Assembly: GCA_019414045.1 (NCBI GenBank)
Contig: DXMW01000012.1
Coordinates: forward strand, 14,521-78,520
Origin: Collinsella sp.
GTDB taxonomy: Bacteria; Actinomycetota; Coriobacteriia; Coriobacteriales; Coriobacteriaceae
DNA length: 64,000 bases
Direction of reading: 5' to 3'
Shown here: positions 25,423-33,742 of the stretch, piece by piece
Numbering within the stretch: the first letter of the stretch is position 1
Layout of the letters: each line of letters opens with the position of its first letter
Notes under the pieces: model-generated
What the model saw: the letters and a program-made list of their open reading frames with translations, nothing else
Told to the model about the DNA's origin: nothing
Databases searched by the model: none
Position numbers and translations under genes: made by a program

Positions 25423-25959
25423 CTACTCTGTCTCGCCCGGTCGAGCGCCGCGGGCCAGGGCGTCCTGGTACTCCTTGACTGCCTTGATCCTTTGCATGGG
25501 CTTCAGTCGCTCGAACATGGTGTTGCCGTGCAGGTGATCGATCTCGTGCTGCAGGCACACGCAGAACAGGTCGCCCGAAGCCTCATAGCGAATCAGGTTT
25601 GCGTCCAAGTCGTACGCCTCGACGACGACATGGTCGGGACGCTCGATCTCGCAGCTAATGCCAGGAATGGATAGACAGCCCTCGCTATACGGAACGAGAT
25701 GGTCGCTTTGCTCGACAATCACGGGATTGATGAGCACGTACGGGTCGTAGTCGTTCTTGTCGCTGTAGTCGCAGTCGATGGTGACGAGCTGAATGAGCTC
25801 GCCGATCTGCGGAGCAGCCAGGCCGCAACCGCCGTTATCGAACATCATTTTCTTCATCTTCTCGGCAAGCGCCTCGATCGCCGGGGTGATCTCCTCGATG
25901 ACGGCGCACTCCTGGCGCAGACGAGGGTCGGGCGACAGTACGATTCCGTTGGCTTCCAT
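25423..25959 (-). CDS. def: Peptide deformylase
   Basis: A 178-residue metalloenzyme removing the formyl group from new proteins. All three motifs are present: GCGLAAPQIGE, EGCLSIPG (metal Cys) and QHEIDHLHG (metal His pair and catalytic Glu). I chose the ATG at 25959, 6 nt from GAAAGG; an ATG at 25965 directly abuts that site. It follows priA by 18 nt and is likely in the same transcript. Confidence 0.95.
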   Translation of the reverse strand: MEANGIVLSPDPRLRQECAVIEEITPAIEALAEKMKKMMFDNGGCGLAAPQIGELIQLVTIDCDYSDKNDYDPYVLINPVIVEQSDHLVPYSEGCLSIPGISCEIERPDHVVVEAYDLDANLIRYEASGDLFCVCLQHEIDHLHGNTMFERLKPMQRIKAVKEYQDALARGARPGETE

Positions 25960-25977
25960 GGCCATCCTTTCGGTTTG

Positions 25978-28431
25978 TTACATCAAATCATAGGCGTCGA
26001 CGTCAACGCTCACGCTCACGCCGCGCACAGAGCCCACCTCTTTGAGGCAGGCGTCGATATCATCAGAGACATGGTACCCCACGGGCGACTTCACAAGCAG
26101 ATGGAAGCGGTAACGGTCCTTGGCTCTCTCGATTACACACGAAGCCGGGCCTAGCACCTGCGGCACGGCACTCCCCGCCCGCAAAAAATCGGGCGCGGCG
26201 GCATGCCAGCGGCGCTTAAGAAGCTTTGCAATGCGCCCAATGTAGTCCTGCGCGTCGTCTCGGTTTGCCGACCACACCAAGATGTTGACCAGGCGAACAA
26301 ACGGCGGGTACAGCGCGTCGCGGCGCTGGTCCAAATCGTAGTCGGTAAAGATCGAACGGTCGTGCTCAGCGACGGCACGAATGACCGGATCCTCGGGCAG
26401 GTAGGTCTGGACGATCACCTCGCCGGGACGATCACCACGACCGGCACGGCCGGCGACCTGCTCCAGTAAATCGTAGGCGCGCTCCCCTGCGCGAAAATCG
26501 GGCAGCTTAAGGGCGAAGTCGGCATTGACCACGCCCACGAGCGTGACCTCGGGAAAATCGAGACCCTTTGCGATCATTTGGGTGCCCAGCAACACGGCGC
26601 AATCGGCCGCATCGAACTGCTCGAGCAGCTTTTTGTGCGAATCCTTGCCGCGCGTGGAATCGGCATCCATGCGGATGATGGCGACGTCCTCGGGCAGCAT
26701 CTGGTGCAGTGCGTCCTCGATCTGCTGCGTGCCCAGCCCCATTTTTGCCAGGTAGCGACTGCCACATTTGGGGCAACGACTCGTGGGCGCGGGATACGGC
26801 TGCACGCGCCAGGAGGATCCGCATGTGTGACATTGCAGCGTGTGCGTACGCTCGTGATACGTGAGCGCGGTGGAGCAGTGGTTGCAGGTGGGAACGCAGC
26901 CGCACTCGCGACACATCAGGAACGGCGCAAAGCCACGGCGGTTATGCAGCAGCACGGCCTTTTCGCGGCGCTCGACCACACGCTCCAGGCCTTCCATCAG
27001 CGGTTTTGAGAACATGGAGCGGCTGCCGTGTGCGAACTCGCGGCGCAGGTCGGCAATGCGAACCGTGGGCAGGACCGCGTGTCCAGGGCGTTCGGGCATC
27101 TCGACGCGCGTCCAGGTGGCGCCGCCGTACGTGCCGCGGCGGCAGCGGTCGAGGGCCTCGGCAGAAGGCGTGGCGGAGCCCAACACGAGTGGGCAGCGGT
27201 AGCGCCGCGCCATCTCGGCCGCCACCTCGCGCGCGTGGTAACGCGGGCTGGAGCCTTGCTTGTAACTGGTCTCGTGCTCCTCATCAATGATAATGAGGCC
27301 CAGGTCGTTAAGCGGGCAAAAGAGCGCCGAGCGTGCACCGACGACCACGCGAGCGGCACCGCTGGCGACCATATCCCACTGGTCCAAGCGCTCACCGGCC
27401 GAAAGGCGTGAGTGGAACACGGCGACCGTCTCGCCAAAACGCGAGCGGAAGCGGCCGACGGTCTGGGCCGTCAGCGAGATCTCGGGCACCAGCACGCAGG
27501 CCGAACGGCCAGCTGAGAGCACGCGCTCGATAGCGGAGAGGTAAACCTCGGTTTTGCCGGAGCCGGTGACGCCGTCAACCAGCACCACGTCGCCATGGGC
27601 GTCCAGACAGGCGCGCTCAATCTGAGCGAGTGCCTGTTGCTGGCCGTTGGTAAGGGAGACCGGCGCCTTACCGCTTGCCGAGGACAGCGTGGTCTGATCG
27701 CTGCAGCCACGCCACGCACGGCGCTCCTCCACCACAACAACGCCACGCTTTTCGAGCGCCTTGATGGTCGCCGACATACTGTTATAGAGAAGATTGAGAT
27801 CACGCGTCGTGACCGGTCCGCACTGAAGCGCCTCGATGAGCTGGCGCTGGCGGACCGCGGTCTTGGGCGGCGTGTAGTCGAAGCCCTCGGGCGTGAGCAT
27901 GACCCAGCGGTTCTGGATGGGCTTGACGGCGGGGCGCTCAACCGCCCACACACCGTCGTCGCCCTTGACCACACGCGGGCTGCCGCCCGGTGGCAAAAAC
28001 AGGCGCAGGCACTCGGAAAGCGTCGCGACATACTCGCGGCTCATCCAACGTGCGATGCGGGCAGCTTCGGCGGTAAAGAGCGGTTTGCTGAGGATGGCCT
28101 CGATGGGCTTGATGCGCACCGGGTCGAGGGAGTTGTTGCCCGGCAGATCGCCCAGATCAGGCGCAATGTCGACGACATAGCCCGCAGCGGCACGGTTACC
28201 AAAGTGGACCAGGACCGTGGATCCGATCTGGACCTCGTTGGCAAGGGACTCGGGGATGCCGTAAGCAAACGGTTCCGACAGCGCACGGGTGGGGATGTCG
28301 AGGACCACGCTCGCGTAGGCGGCAGGGGGCTCGGGCGAAGGCTTAGACTGAGCCGAGGCAGCGGCAGGCTTGGGCTTCACCGGAGCTTCCTCCGGTTCCG
28401 GCAAACCAAACAGCGACAGTTGTTGAGCCAT
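25978..28431 (-). CDS. priA: Primosomal replication-restart helicase PriA
   Basis: An 817-residue superfamily-2 DNA helicase that reloads the replication machinery at stalled forks. After a Pro/Ala/Lys-rich start comes the 3'-DNA-binding domain, then Walker A VTGSGKTEVYL, the DEEH box in IIIDEEHETSYKQ, and GSATPSAEAL. A zinc-binding insert carries paired cysteines (CRECGCVPTCNHC and CHTCGSSW...CPKCGS), and motif V/VI follows (GTQMIAKGLDFP, QVAGRAGRGDRPG). All essential features are intact. First gene of the priA-def unit. Confidence 0.95.
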   Translation of the reverse strand: MAQQLSLFGLPEPEEAPVKPKPAAASAQSKPSPEPPAAYASVVLDIPTRALSEPFAYGIPESLANEVQIGSTVLVHFGNRAAAGYVVDIAPDLGDLPGNNSLDPVRIKPIEAILSKPLFTAEAARIARWMSREYVATLSECLRLFLPPGGSPRVVKGDDGVWAVERPAVKPIQNRWVMLTPEGFDYTPPKTAVRQRQLIEALQCGPVTTRDLNLLYNSMSATIKALEKRGVVVVEERRAWRGCSDQTTLSSASGKAPVSLTNGQQQALAQIERACLDAHGDVVLVDGVTGSGKTEVYLSAIERVLSAGRSACVLVPEISLTAQTVGRFRSRFGETVAVFHSRLSAGERLDQWDMVASGAARVVVGARSALFCPLNDLGLIIIDEEHETSYKQGSSPRYHAREVAAEMARRYRCPLVLGSATPSAEALDRCRRGTYGGATWTRVEMPERPGHAVLPTVRIADLRREFAHGSRSMFSKPLMEGLERVVERREKAVLLHNRRGFAPFLMCRECGCVPTCNHCSTALTYHERTHTLQCHTCGSSWRVQPYPAPTSRCPKCGSRYLAKMGLGTQQIEDALHQMLPEDVAIIRMDADSTRGKDSHKKLLEQFDAADCAVLLGTQMIAKGLDFPEVTLVGVVNADFALKLPDFRAGERAYDLLEQVAGRAGRGDRPGEVIVQTYLPEDPVIRAVAEHDRSIFTDYDLDQRRDALYPPFVRLVNILVWSANRDDAQDYIGRIAKLLKRRWHAAAPDFLRAGSAVPQVLGPASCVIERAKDRYRFHLLVKSPVGYHVSDDIDACLKEVGSVRGVSVSVDVDAYDLM

Positions 28432-28463
28432 ACACCACCTCTAACGAACGGACCTGAAAGGGG

Positions 28464-28565
28464 TGGGACAAAATAATCAGTAGAGTTTGTCCCATGGCCG
28501 ATACGAGTGTCGAGCTCGTTGCGTCACTCGAACATGGGACAAACACTACTGATTATTTTGTCCCA
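28464..28565. repeat. Long inverted repeat (32-bp arms, one mismatch)
   Basis: 28464-28495 (starts TGGGACAAAATAATCAGTAG) matches the complement of 28534-28565 at 31 of 32 positions; the loop is 38 nt. Each arm is itself bounded by TGGGACA and TGTCCCA. It lies between the priA start and the gltX terminator, upstream of priA, so a simple terminator role for priA is excluded; read-through control from gltX is possible. Confidence 0.9.
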
Positions 28566-28583
28566 GCAACCCACTCATCGGTA

Positions 28584-28618
28584 CAGAAACAAGAGCCCCG
28601 CTCGGGGGAACGGGGCTC
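28584..28618 (-). terminator. Terminator of gltX
   Basis: GAGCCCCG (28593-28600) pairs with CGGGGCTC (28611-28618); on the minus strand the stem is followed by TTGTTTCTG. Confidence 0.8.
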
Positions 28619-28641
28619 GGATACATGCGTTTACGCGTCTA

Positions 28642-30117
28642 CTATAGCGCCATCGTGCGGGCGCGGTCGATGCGTGCCAGGCAGTCGTCGCGGCCGACGA
28701 GCGCCATGGTCTCGCCCAGCGGGGGGCTCACCATGTTGCCGCAGACGGCGACGCGCACGGCCTGGAACACCACGCGCTTCTTAAGGTCCATCTGCTCGGG
28801 CAGCGGCTCAAGCGCGGCGTCGATGGCCTCGGCAGTCCACTTGTCCACGCCCTCGAGCGCGGCCTTGGCGGCGTCCAGAATGGCACCCATGCCCTCCTTG
28901 GCCAGTCCCTTGTTGACAGATTTCTCGTCATACTCGAGCGTCTCGGCCGTAGCGAAGATGGGAGCGGCGACGGTCACGGCATCGGACGGCATCTTGGTGC
29001 GCGGCTTGACGATGGCGGCAAGCGCGTCGATCCAATCCTCGCCGTACTCGACATTACCCTCGATGAGACCCGCCTCGTGCAGCTCGGGGACCATGATTTC
29101 ATCGGCAAACTGCGCGTCGGACATGCCGTTGATGTACTCGGCATTGACCCAATCGAGCTTCTTGGGATCGAAGGTCGCCGGGTTCTTGGAGATGCGGTCG
29201 AGCGAGAACTTGCTGGCTAGGACATCGCGCGGGATGATCGTGGTCTCGCCGTCGAGCGACCAGCCGAGCAGCGCCAGGTAGTTGACGAAGGCGTCGGAAA
29301 GGTAACCGGCGTCGCGGTACTCCTCCACCGAAGTTGCGCCGTGGCGCTTGGAGAGCTTCTTACCGTCGGCGCCCAGGATCATGGAGATGTGGGCGAACGT
29401 GGGCACGGGCGCGCCGAGGGCCTCGTAGACCATGACCTGGCGCGGGGTGTTGGACAGGTGGTCGTCGCCGCGGATGACATGGGTGATCTTCATCATGGCG
29501 TCGTCGACGACGGTCGCGAAGTTGTACGTGGGCGTGCCATCGGAGCGGAAGATGACAAAGTCGTCGAGCTCCTTGGCGTCGAAGGTCACCTCACCGTGAA
29601 CGGCGTCGTGGATGACGACGTCGCCGCGGTCCTCGGGCACCTTGATGCGCAGGACGTAGGACTCGCCGGCCTCGATGCGGCGGCGGGCCTCCTCGGGATC
29701 AAGATCGCGGCAACGACGCTGATAGCCCTGGAAGGGGTCCTTGCGCTCCTGCGCGGCCTTGCGGTCGGCGTCGAGCTGCTCCTTGGTGCAGAAGCAGGGA
29801 TAGGCCTTGCCCTCGTCCCAAAGTTTCTGGGCGGCCTGCTTGTACAGGTCCAGGCGCTCGGTCTGGGCGTAGGGGCCAAAGTCGCCGCCTACCTCGGGAC
29901 CCTCGTCCCAGTCCAGGCCAAGCCAACGCATGGCGCGCAGAATGATCTGCGTGTTCTCGTCGGTGGAACGGGTGGGGTCGGTGTCGTCGATGCGCAGGAT
30001 GAACGTGCCGCCGTTTGCGCGGGCAAAAGCCCAGTTATAGATAGCGGTGCGGGCGCCGCCGATGTGCAGCTTGCCCGTCGGTGAGGGTGCAAAGCGGACG
30101 CGAACGTCTGATGCCAT
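28642..30117 (-). CDS. gltX: Glutamyl-tRNA synthetase
   Basis: A 491-residue class I aminoacyl-tRNA synthetase. The HIGH-like motif is HIGGARTA near residue 17 (FAPSPTGKLHIGG), the KMSKS-like motif is GKKLSKRHG, and the Glu-specific region RFPSPTG-like start and IDDTDPTRSTDE are present. I chose the ATG at 30117, directly preceded by GAGGAGATTTCC; an upstream in-frame ATG would add 13 unconserved residues. Its cognate-type tRNA-Glu(CTC) is at the right edge of the window. Confidence 0.95.
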   Translation of the reverse strand: MASDVRVRFAPSPTGKLHIGGARTAIYNWAFARANGGTFILRIDDTDPTRSTDENTQIILRAMRWLGLDWDEGPEVGGDFGPYAQTERLDLYKQAAQKLWDEGKAYPCFCTKEQLDADRKAAQERKDPFQGYQRRCRDLDPEEARRRIEAGESYVLRIKVPEDRGDVVIHDAVHGEVTFDAKELDDFVIFRSDGTPTYNFATVVDDAMMKITHVIRGDDHLSNTPRQVMVYEALGAPVPTFAHISMILGADGKKLSKRHGATSVEEYRDAGYLSDAFVNYLALLGWSLDGETTIIPRDVLASKFSLDRISKNPATFDPKKLDWVNAEYINGMSDAQFADEIMVPELHEAGLIEGNVEYGEDWIDALAAIVKPRTKMPSDAVTVAAPIFATAETLEYDEKSVNKGLAKEGMGAILDAAKAALEGVDKWTAEAIDAALEPLPEQMDLKKRVVFQAVRVAVCGNMVSPPLGETMALVGRDDCLARIDRARTMAL

Positions 30118-30201
30118 GGAAATCTCCTCGATTGCAGGATGGATGTCTATCCGCACCAGTATAAAGCATCAACGCAACCTCCGCACAAAGGGCACCGACC
30201 C

Positions 30202-30274
30202 ACTCATTGGGGACAGACTTAAATGACCAGCCAATAAGCACCCGGCTACTCATTTAAGTCTGTCCCCAATGAGT
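30202..30274. repeat. Perfect inverted repeat (25-bp arms)
   Basis: 30202-30226 (ACTCATTGGGGACAGACTTA...) is the exact complement of 30250-30274; the loop is 23 nt. It sits in the divergent gltX/metK gap. A further ACCAATGAGTA follows the right arm, suggesting a partial extra copy. The GGGGACAGAC word resembles arms of known REP-type palindromes elsewhere, but no transposase is seen here. Confidence 0.9.
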
Positions 30275-30344
30275 ACCAATGAGTAGGTGCGGAAAGGGTG
30301 TGAATATTCGATTAACGCGATATCATGTGCCCTTGCATACAGAG

Positions 30345-30371
30345 CCCGGCGGAATGGTAACGGTCGCCGGG
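30345..30371 (+). promoter_or_regulatory. Hairpin in the metK leader
   Basis: CCCGGCG (30345-30351) pairs with CGCCGGG (30365-30371) around a 13-nt loop, 22 nt before the metK start. It does not match a SAM riboswitch family that I can recognise. It may influence translation; role unknown. Confidence 0.4.
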
Positions 30372-30393
30372 ACACGTTTTTGAAAGGACAATC

Positions 30394-31674
30394 ATGTCAG
30401 AAGAGCTTCGTTCCATCCCACCCCAACACGGATCGTTTGTGTTTACGTCGGAATCGGTGACCGAGGGTCATCCCGATAAGATCGCTGACCAGATCAGCGA
30501 CGCCGTACTCGACGCAATCCTCGCCAAAGAAATAGAGCTCCAGGAGCAGGGCTATATTGCGCCCAACGGCGTGCCCGCCAACGTGGAGAACGTCCGCTGC
30601 GCCTGCGAGACCCTCGTGACCACCGGCACCGTCATCGTTGCCGGCGAGATCCGTACCCAGGCCTACGTCGACGTGCAGGAAATCGCCCGCGGCGTCATCC
30701 GCCGCATCGGCTACAACCGTGCCAAGTTCGGTTTTGACTGCGATACCTGCGGCGTCATGAGCCTTATTCACGAGCAGTCACCCGACATCGCCCAGGGCGT
30801 CGACGAGTCGTTTGAGACGCAGACCGGCGCTACCAGCGACCCGATCGACTTGATCGGCGCCGGCGACCAGGGCATGATGTTCGGTTATGCCTCCAACGAA
30901 ACCAAGACCCTCATGCCCATGCCGCACTACCTGGCGAGCCGCCTGGCCGAGCGCCTGGCAGCCGTGCGCCACGACGGCACCCTCGCCTACCTGCGCCCCG
31001 ACGGCAAAACCCAGGTCACCGTGCGCTACGAAGATGGCAAGCCCGTCGAGGTCACGACCATCGTCATCTCCACGCAGCATGCCGCCGAAATCGAGGACAT
31101 GGGCAAGATCAAGGCCGATCTGATCGAGCACGTTATCACTCCGGTTATGGCCGCCGAGAACATGCCGTGGGACAACGCGGACATCTATGTGAACCCCACC
31201 GGTCGCTTTGTCGTAGGCGGCCCCATGGGCGACACGGGCCTGACCGGCCGCAAGATCATCGTCGACACCTATGGCGGCTACGGCCGTCACGGCGGCGGCG
31301 CCTTTAGCGGCAAGGACTGCACCAAGGTCGACCGCTCCGCCGCGTATGCCGCGCGCTGGGTCGCCAAGAACGTGGTCGCCGCCGGTCTGGCCGACCGATG
31401 CGAAGTCGAGCTTGCCTACGCCATCGGCGTTTCCAAGCCCCTCTCAATCATGGTCGACACCTTCGGTACCGCGCATGTTGCCGAGGACAAGATCGTCGAG
31501 GCAGTTGAGAAAACCTTCGACCTGCGCCCGGGCGCCATCATCCGCGACCTGGACCTGCGTCGACCGATCTACGAGAAGACGGCAGCCTACGGCCACTTCG
31601 GCCGCGAAGACGCCGACTTCACCTGGGAGAAAACCGACCGAGTCGAAGAACTCAAAGCAGCCTGCGGCCTGTAA
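30394..31674 (+). CDS. metK: S-adenosylmethionine synthetase
   Basis: A 426-residue enzyme making SAM from methionine and ATP. Signature segments are FTSESVTEGHPDK at the N-terminus, GAGDQGMMFGYA (SAM synthetase signature 1) and GGGAFSGKDCTKVDRSAAY (signature 2). The length is slightly above the usual 385-400 because of small insertions such as ELQEQGYIAPNG. TGAAAGGAC precedes the ATG. SAM is needed by the many methyltransferases of the cobalamin cluster, but no physical linkage is implied. Confidence 0.96.
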   Translation: MSEELRSIPPQHGSFVFTSESVTEGHPDKIADQISDAVLDAILAKEIELQEQGYIAPNGVPANVENVRCACETLVTTGTVIVAGEIRTQAYVDVQEIARGVIRRIGYNRAKFGFDCDTCGVMSLIHEQSPDIAQGVDESFETQTGATSDPIDLIGAGDQGMMFGYASNETKTLMPMPHYLASRLAERLAAVRHDGTLAYLRPDGKTQVTVRYEDGKPVEVTTIVISTQHAAEIEDMGKIKADLIEHVITPVMAAENMPWDNADIYVNPTGRFVVGGPMGDTGLTGRKIIVDTYGGYGRHGGGAFSGKDCTKVDRSAAYAARWVAKNVVAAGLADRCEVELAYAIGVSKPLSIMVDTFGTAHVAEDKIVEAVEKTFDLRPGAIIRDLDLRRPIYEKTAAYGHFGREDADFTWEKTDRVEELKAACGL

Positions 31675-31713
31675 TTAAGAGCCGCTAAGGTCACAACACG
31701 CATGCGCTTTCAA

Positions 31714-31748
31714 AAGAAGTACCGCCCCCAAGCGGTGCTTCTTTTTTA
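31714..31748 (+). terminator. Terminator of metK
   Basis: AGAAGTACCGC pairs with GCGGTGCTTCT, followed by TTTTTT. Confidence 0.88.
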
Positions 31749-31841
31749 TTAATCCGGTGGTGAAGATGCTTCGATATGAGCCTACGCTGCGTCACCAGCT
31801 AATGAATTTTGCAGCACACGCGCCTCTACCATGTATCCTTA

Positions 31842-31962
31842 GTTCCGAGGGCTTTGGTATTTGGTCGGTCGCGAGTTCCGCACGAGCCGGAGGCCACTTA
31901 ATGTGGCCTCCGTGCGAGCCAGGACTGTAGAGCAGGCGACCAAATACCAAAGTCCTCGGAAC
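31842..31962. repeat. Long inverted repeat with nested hairpin, upstream of sdaA
   Basis: 31842-31867 (starts GTTCCGAGGGCTTTGG) matches the complement of 31937-31962 at 25 of 26 positions. The 69-nt interior holds a second perfect stem, CGGAGGCCAC...GTGGCCTCCG (31888-31912). The right arm ends 23 nt before the sdaA start, so it lies in the sdaA leader and could fold into a large RNA cruciform-like structure. No other gene is visible in 31675-31985. Confidence 0.88.
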
Positions 31963-31985
31963 GACGGGATAGAACAGGAGCACCC

Positions 31986-33593
31986 ATGGCAGGCAAGCCG
32001 CAAACACTAGCTACGACCTCGGCATTCGAGATCTTGGGCCCCGTCATGGTCGGCCCCAGCTCATCACACACCGCCGGCGCCCTGCGCTGCGCCCAAGTTG
32101 CCGCCAGCCTACTGGAAGGCCGTATCACCAAGGTCAGCTTTGGCCTGTGGAACTCCTTTGCCCACACCTACCGGGGCCACGGCACCGACCGTGCACTCGT
32201 CGCAGGCATACTGGGCCTCGACACCGATGACGAGAACATCAAGCAGGCGTTCGACCTCGCACGCGAGCAGGGCCTCGAATATCACTTTGACATCAAGGGC
32301 GATGACGCCTCCATCCACCCCAACACCGTCGACATCGACATGGTCGACGACACGGGCGCCACGGCACAGGTCCGCGGTGAGAGCCTGGGCGGCGGCAAGA
32401 TGCGCATCAGCCGCATTAACGGCGTCGGCGTCGACATCTCGGGCATGTACTCCACGCTCTTCGTGGCGCACCAGGATGTTCCCGGCGTGCTCGCCGCGCT
32501 CACGAACCTGCTCGCCTACGTACACGTGAACATCGCCTTCTGCCGCACCTACCGCACCGAGGTGGGCGGCCAGGCCTACTCCGTCTTTGAGACCGACGGC
32601 GCGCCCGACGACACCGTCGTCCCTATGCTGCGCAAGCTCGACAATGTCGATTACGCGACCTTTATCGAACTCCCCGGTTCTGCCTCGTCGCTCTCCCCCG
32701 GCGTCTCGGCCAAGGAAATCTTCGACGACGGCGAGCAGCTGCTCGATGCGTGCGAGGAACGGGGGCTCAACATCGGCGCCGTCATGGCCGTGCGCGAGGC
32801 ACGTCTGACCGGCGAGGCACACGCTATCGCCGCCATGCGCCGCGTACTCGACGTCATGCGCGAAGAGACCACAGCCCCCATTTCCAATCCACAGCGCTCG
32901 CTCGGCGGCCTCATCGGCGGCGAGGCAAAGCTTGTCGATGCCACCAGCCGAAACGATCTGAGCATAAGCCTGATGGGCGCCGTCCAGACCGACGCCGTGG
33001 CCCGCGCCATGGCCGTGCTCGAGCGCTCCGCCACCATGGGCGTGATCGTCGCAGCTCCGACGGCAGGATCCGCGGGTGTTGTGCCCGGCTGCGTGCTGGC
33101 GCTCGCAGACCATTTGCAGCTGGACGACGAGCAGGTCATGGATGCCCTTTATTGCGCCGCCGCCATCGGCCTCAACCTCACCACGAGCGCCTGCGTTGCC
33201 GGCGCCGAGGGCGGCTGTCAGGCCGAGGTCGGAAGTGCGGCCGCCATGGCCGCCGCCGCGCTGGTGCAGATGCTCGGCGGCACACCCGAGCAGGCGCTCG
33301 ACGCCAGTTCCATCGCGCTGAGTAATCTGCTGGGCCTCGTTTGTGACCCCGTCGGTGGCCTCGTGGAGGTGCCCTGCCAAAACCGCAACGCCATCGGCGT
33401 GGCAGCCGCCTTTAGCTCCGCACAACTCGCCCTCGCCGGCATTAAGAGCCTGGTGCCGTTTGACCAGATGGCACACGTCATGCTCTCGGTGGGACACGCG
33501 TTGCCGGCCACGCTGCGCGAGACGGCAAAGGGCGGCATCGCGCAGGCTCCGGCCGCACTTTCGGCCTGTGCAAAATGCGGTGTGTGCGGATAG
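31986..33593 (+). CDS. sdaA: L-serine ammonia-lyase, iron-sulfur type (fused beta-alpha)
   Basis: A 535-residue [4Fe-4S] enzyme turning serine into pyruvate and ammonia. The beta part is N-terminal (FEILGPVMVGPSSSHTAGA, typical start), with an ACT-like region in the middle (VPGVLAALTNLLAYVHVNI). The alpha part is C-terminal, with APTAGSAGVVPG and cluster cysteines in GAEGGCQAEVG, VCDPVGGLVEVPC and possibly the terminal CAKCGVCG. Single-chain fusion is the form found in E. coli and many anaerobes' relatives; some Gram-positives split it. It follows a large inverted repeat and ends with its own terminator. Confidence 0.94.
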   Translation: MAGKPQTLATTSAFEILGPVMVGPSSSHTAGALRCAQVAASLLEGRITKVSFGLWNSFAHTYRGHGTDRALVAGILGLDTDDENIKQAFDLAREQGLEYHFDIKGDDASIHPNTVDIDMVDDTGATAQVRGESLGGGKMRISRINGVGVDISGMYSTLFVAHQDVPGVLAALTNLLAYVHVNIAFCRTYRTEVGGQAYSVFETDGAPDDTVVPMLRKLDNVDYATFIELPGSASSLSPGVSAKEIFDDGEQLLDACEERGLNIGAVMAVREARLTGEAHAIAAMRRVLDVMREETTAPISNPQRSLGGLIGGEAKLVDATSRNDLSISLMGAVQTDAVARAMAVLERSATMGVIVAAPTAGSAGVVPGCVLALADHLQLDDEQVMDALYCAAAIGLNLTTSACVAGAEGGCQAEVGSAAAMAAAALVQMLGGTPEQALDASSIALSNLLGLVCDPVGGLVEVPCQNRNAIGVAAAFSSAQLALAGIKSLVPFDQMAHVMLSVGHALPATLRETAKGGIAQAPAALSACAKCGVCG

Positions 33594-33611
33594 CGACAAA
33601 GAACGACTCGA

Positions 33612-33638
33612 AGGTGGGACAAATGTCCCACCTCTTTT
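33612..33638 (+). terminator. Terminator of sdaA
   Basis: AGGTGGGACA (33612-33621) and TGTCCCACCT (33624-33633) form a 10-bp stem with a 2-nt gap, followed by CTTTT. Confidence 0.8.
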
Positions 33639-33679
33639 GAATGCCACCGTTTCCATACCACAATCAACTAGGTAATCGC

Positions 33680-33685
33680 TATAAT
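33680..33685 (+). promoter_or_regulatory. Candidate -10 box of the L,D-transpeptidase gene
   Basis: A consensus TATAAT lies 58 nt upstream of the likely start; the -35 region (ACCACA at 17 nt) is poor. Confidence 0.35.
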
Positions 33686-33742
33686 GCAAGCCCAGTAAAA
33701 ACACGATGAGCCGCAAGGCGAAATTCGAAGGATATGCACACG

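Noticed and set aside
25136..25558. Minus-strand frame ending in a Leu/Phe-rich segment between def and fmt
   Set aside because: It runs through def out of frame, has no ribosome site and spans the inverted repeat; the hydrophobic end is likely chance from T-rich DNA.
30300..30393. SAM riboswitch upstream of metK
   Set aside because: Only a 7-bp hairpin is present; no SAM-I, SAM-II, SAM-IV or SAM/SAH consensus could be matched.
31842..31962. T-box or amino-acid riboswitch for sdaA
   Set aside because: No T-box sequence or known serine/glycine aptamer core; the structure is better described as a nested palindrome.
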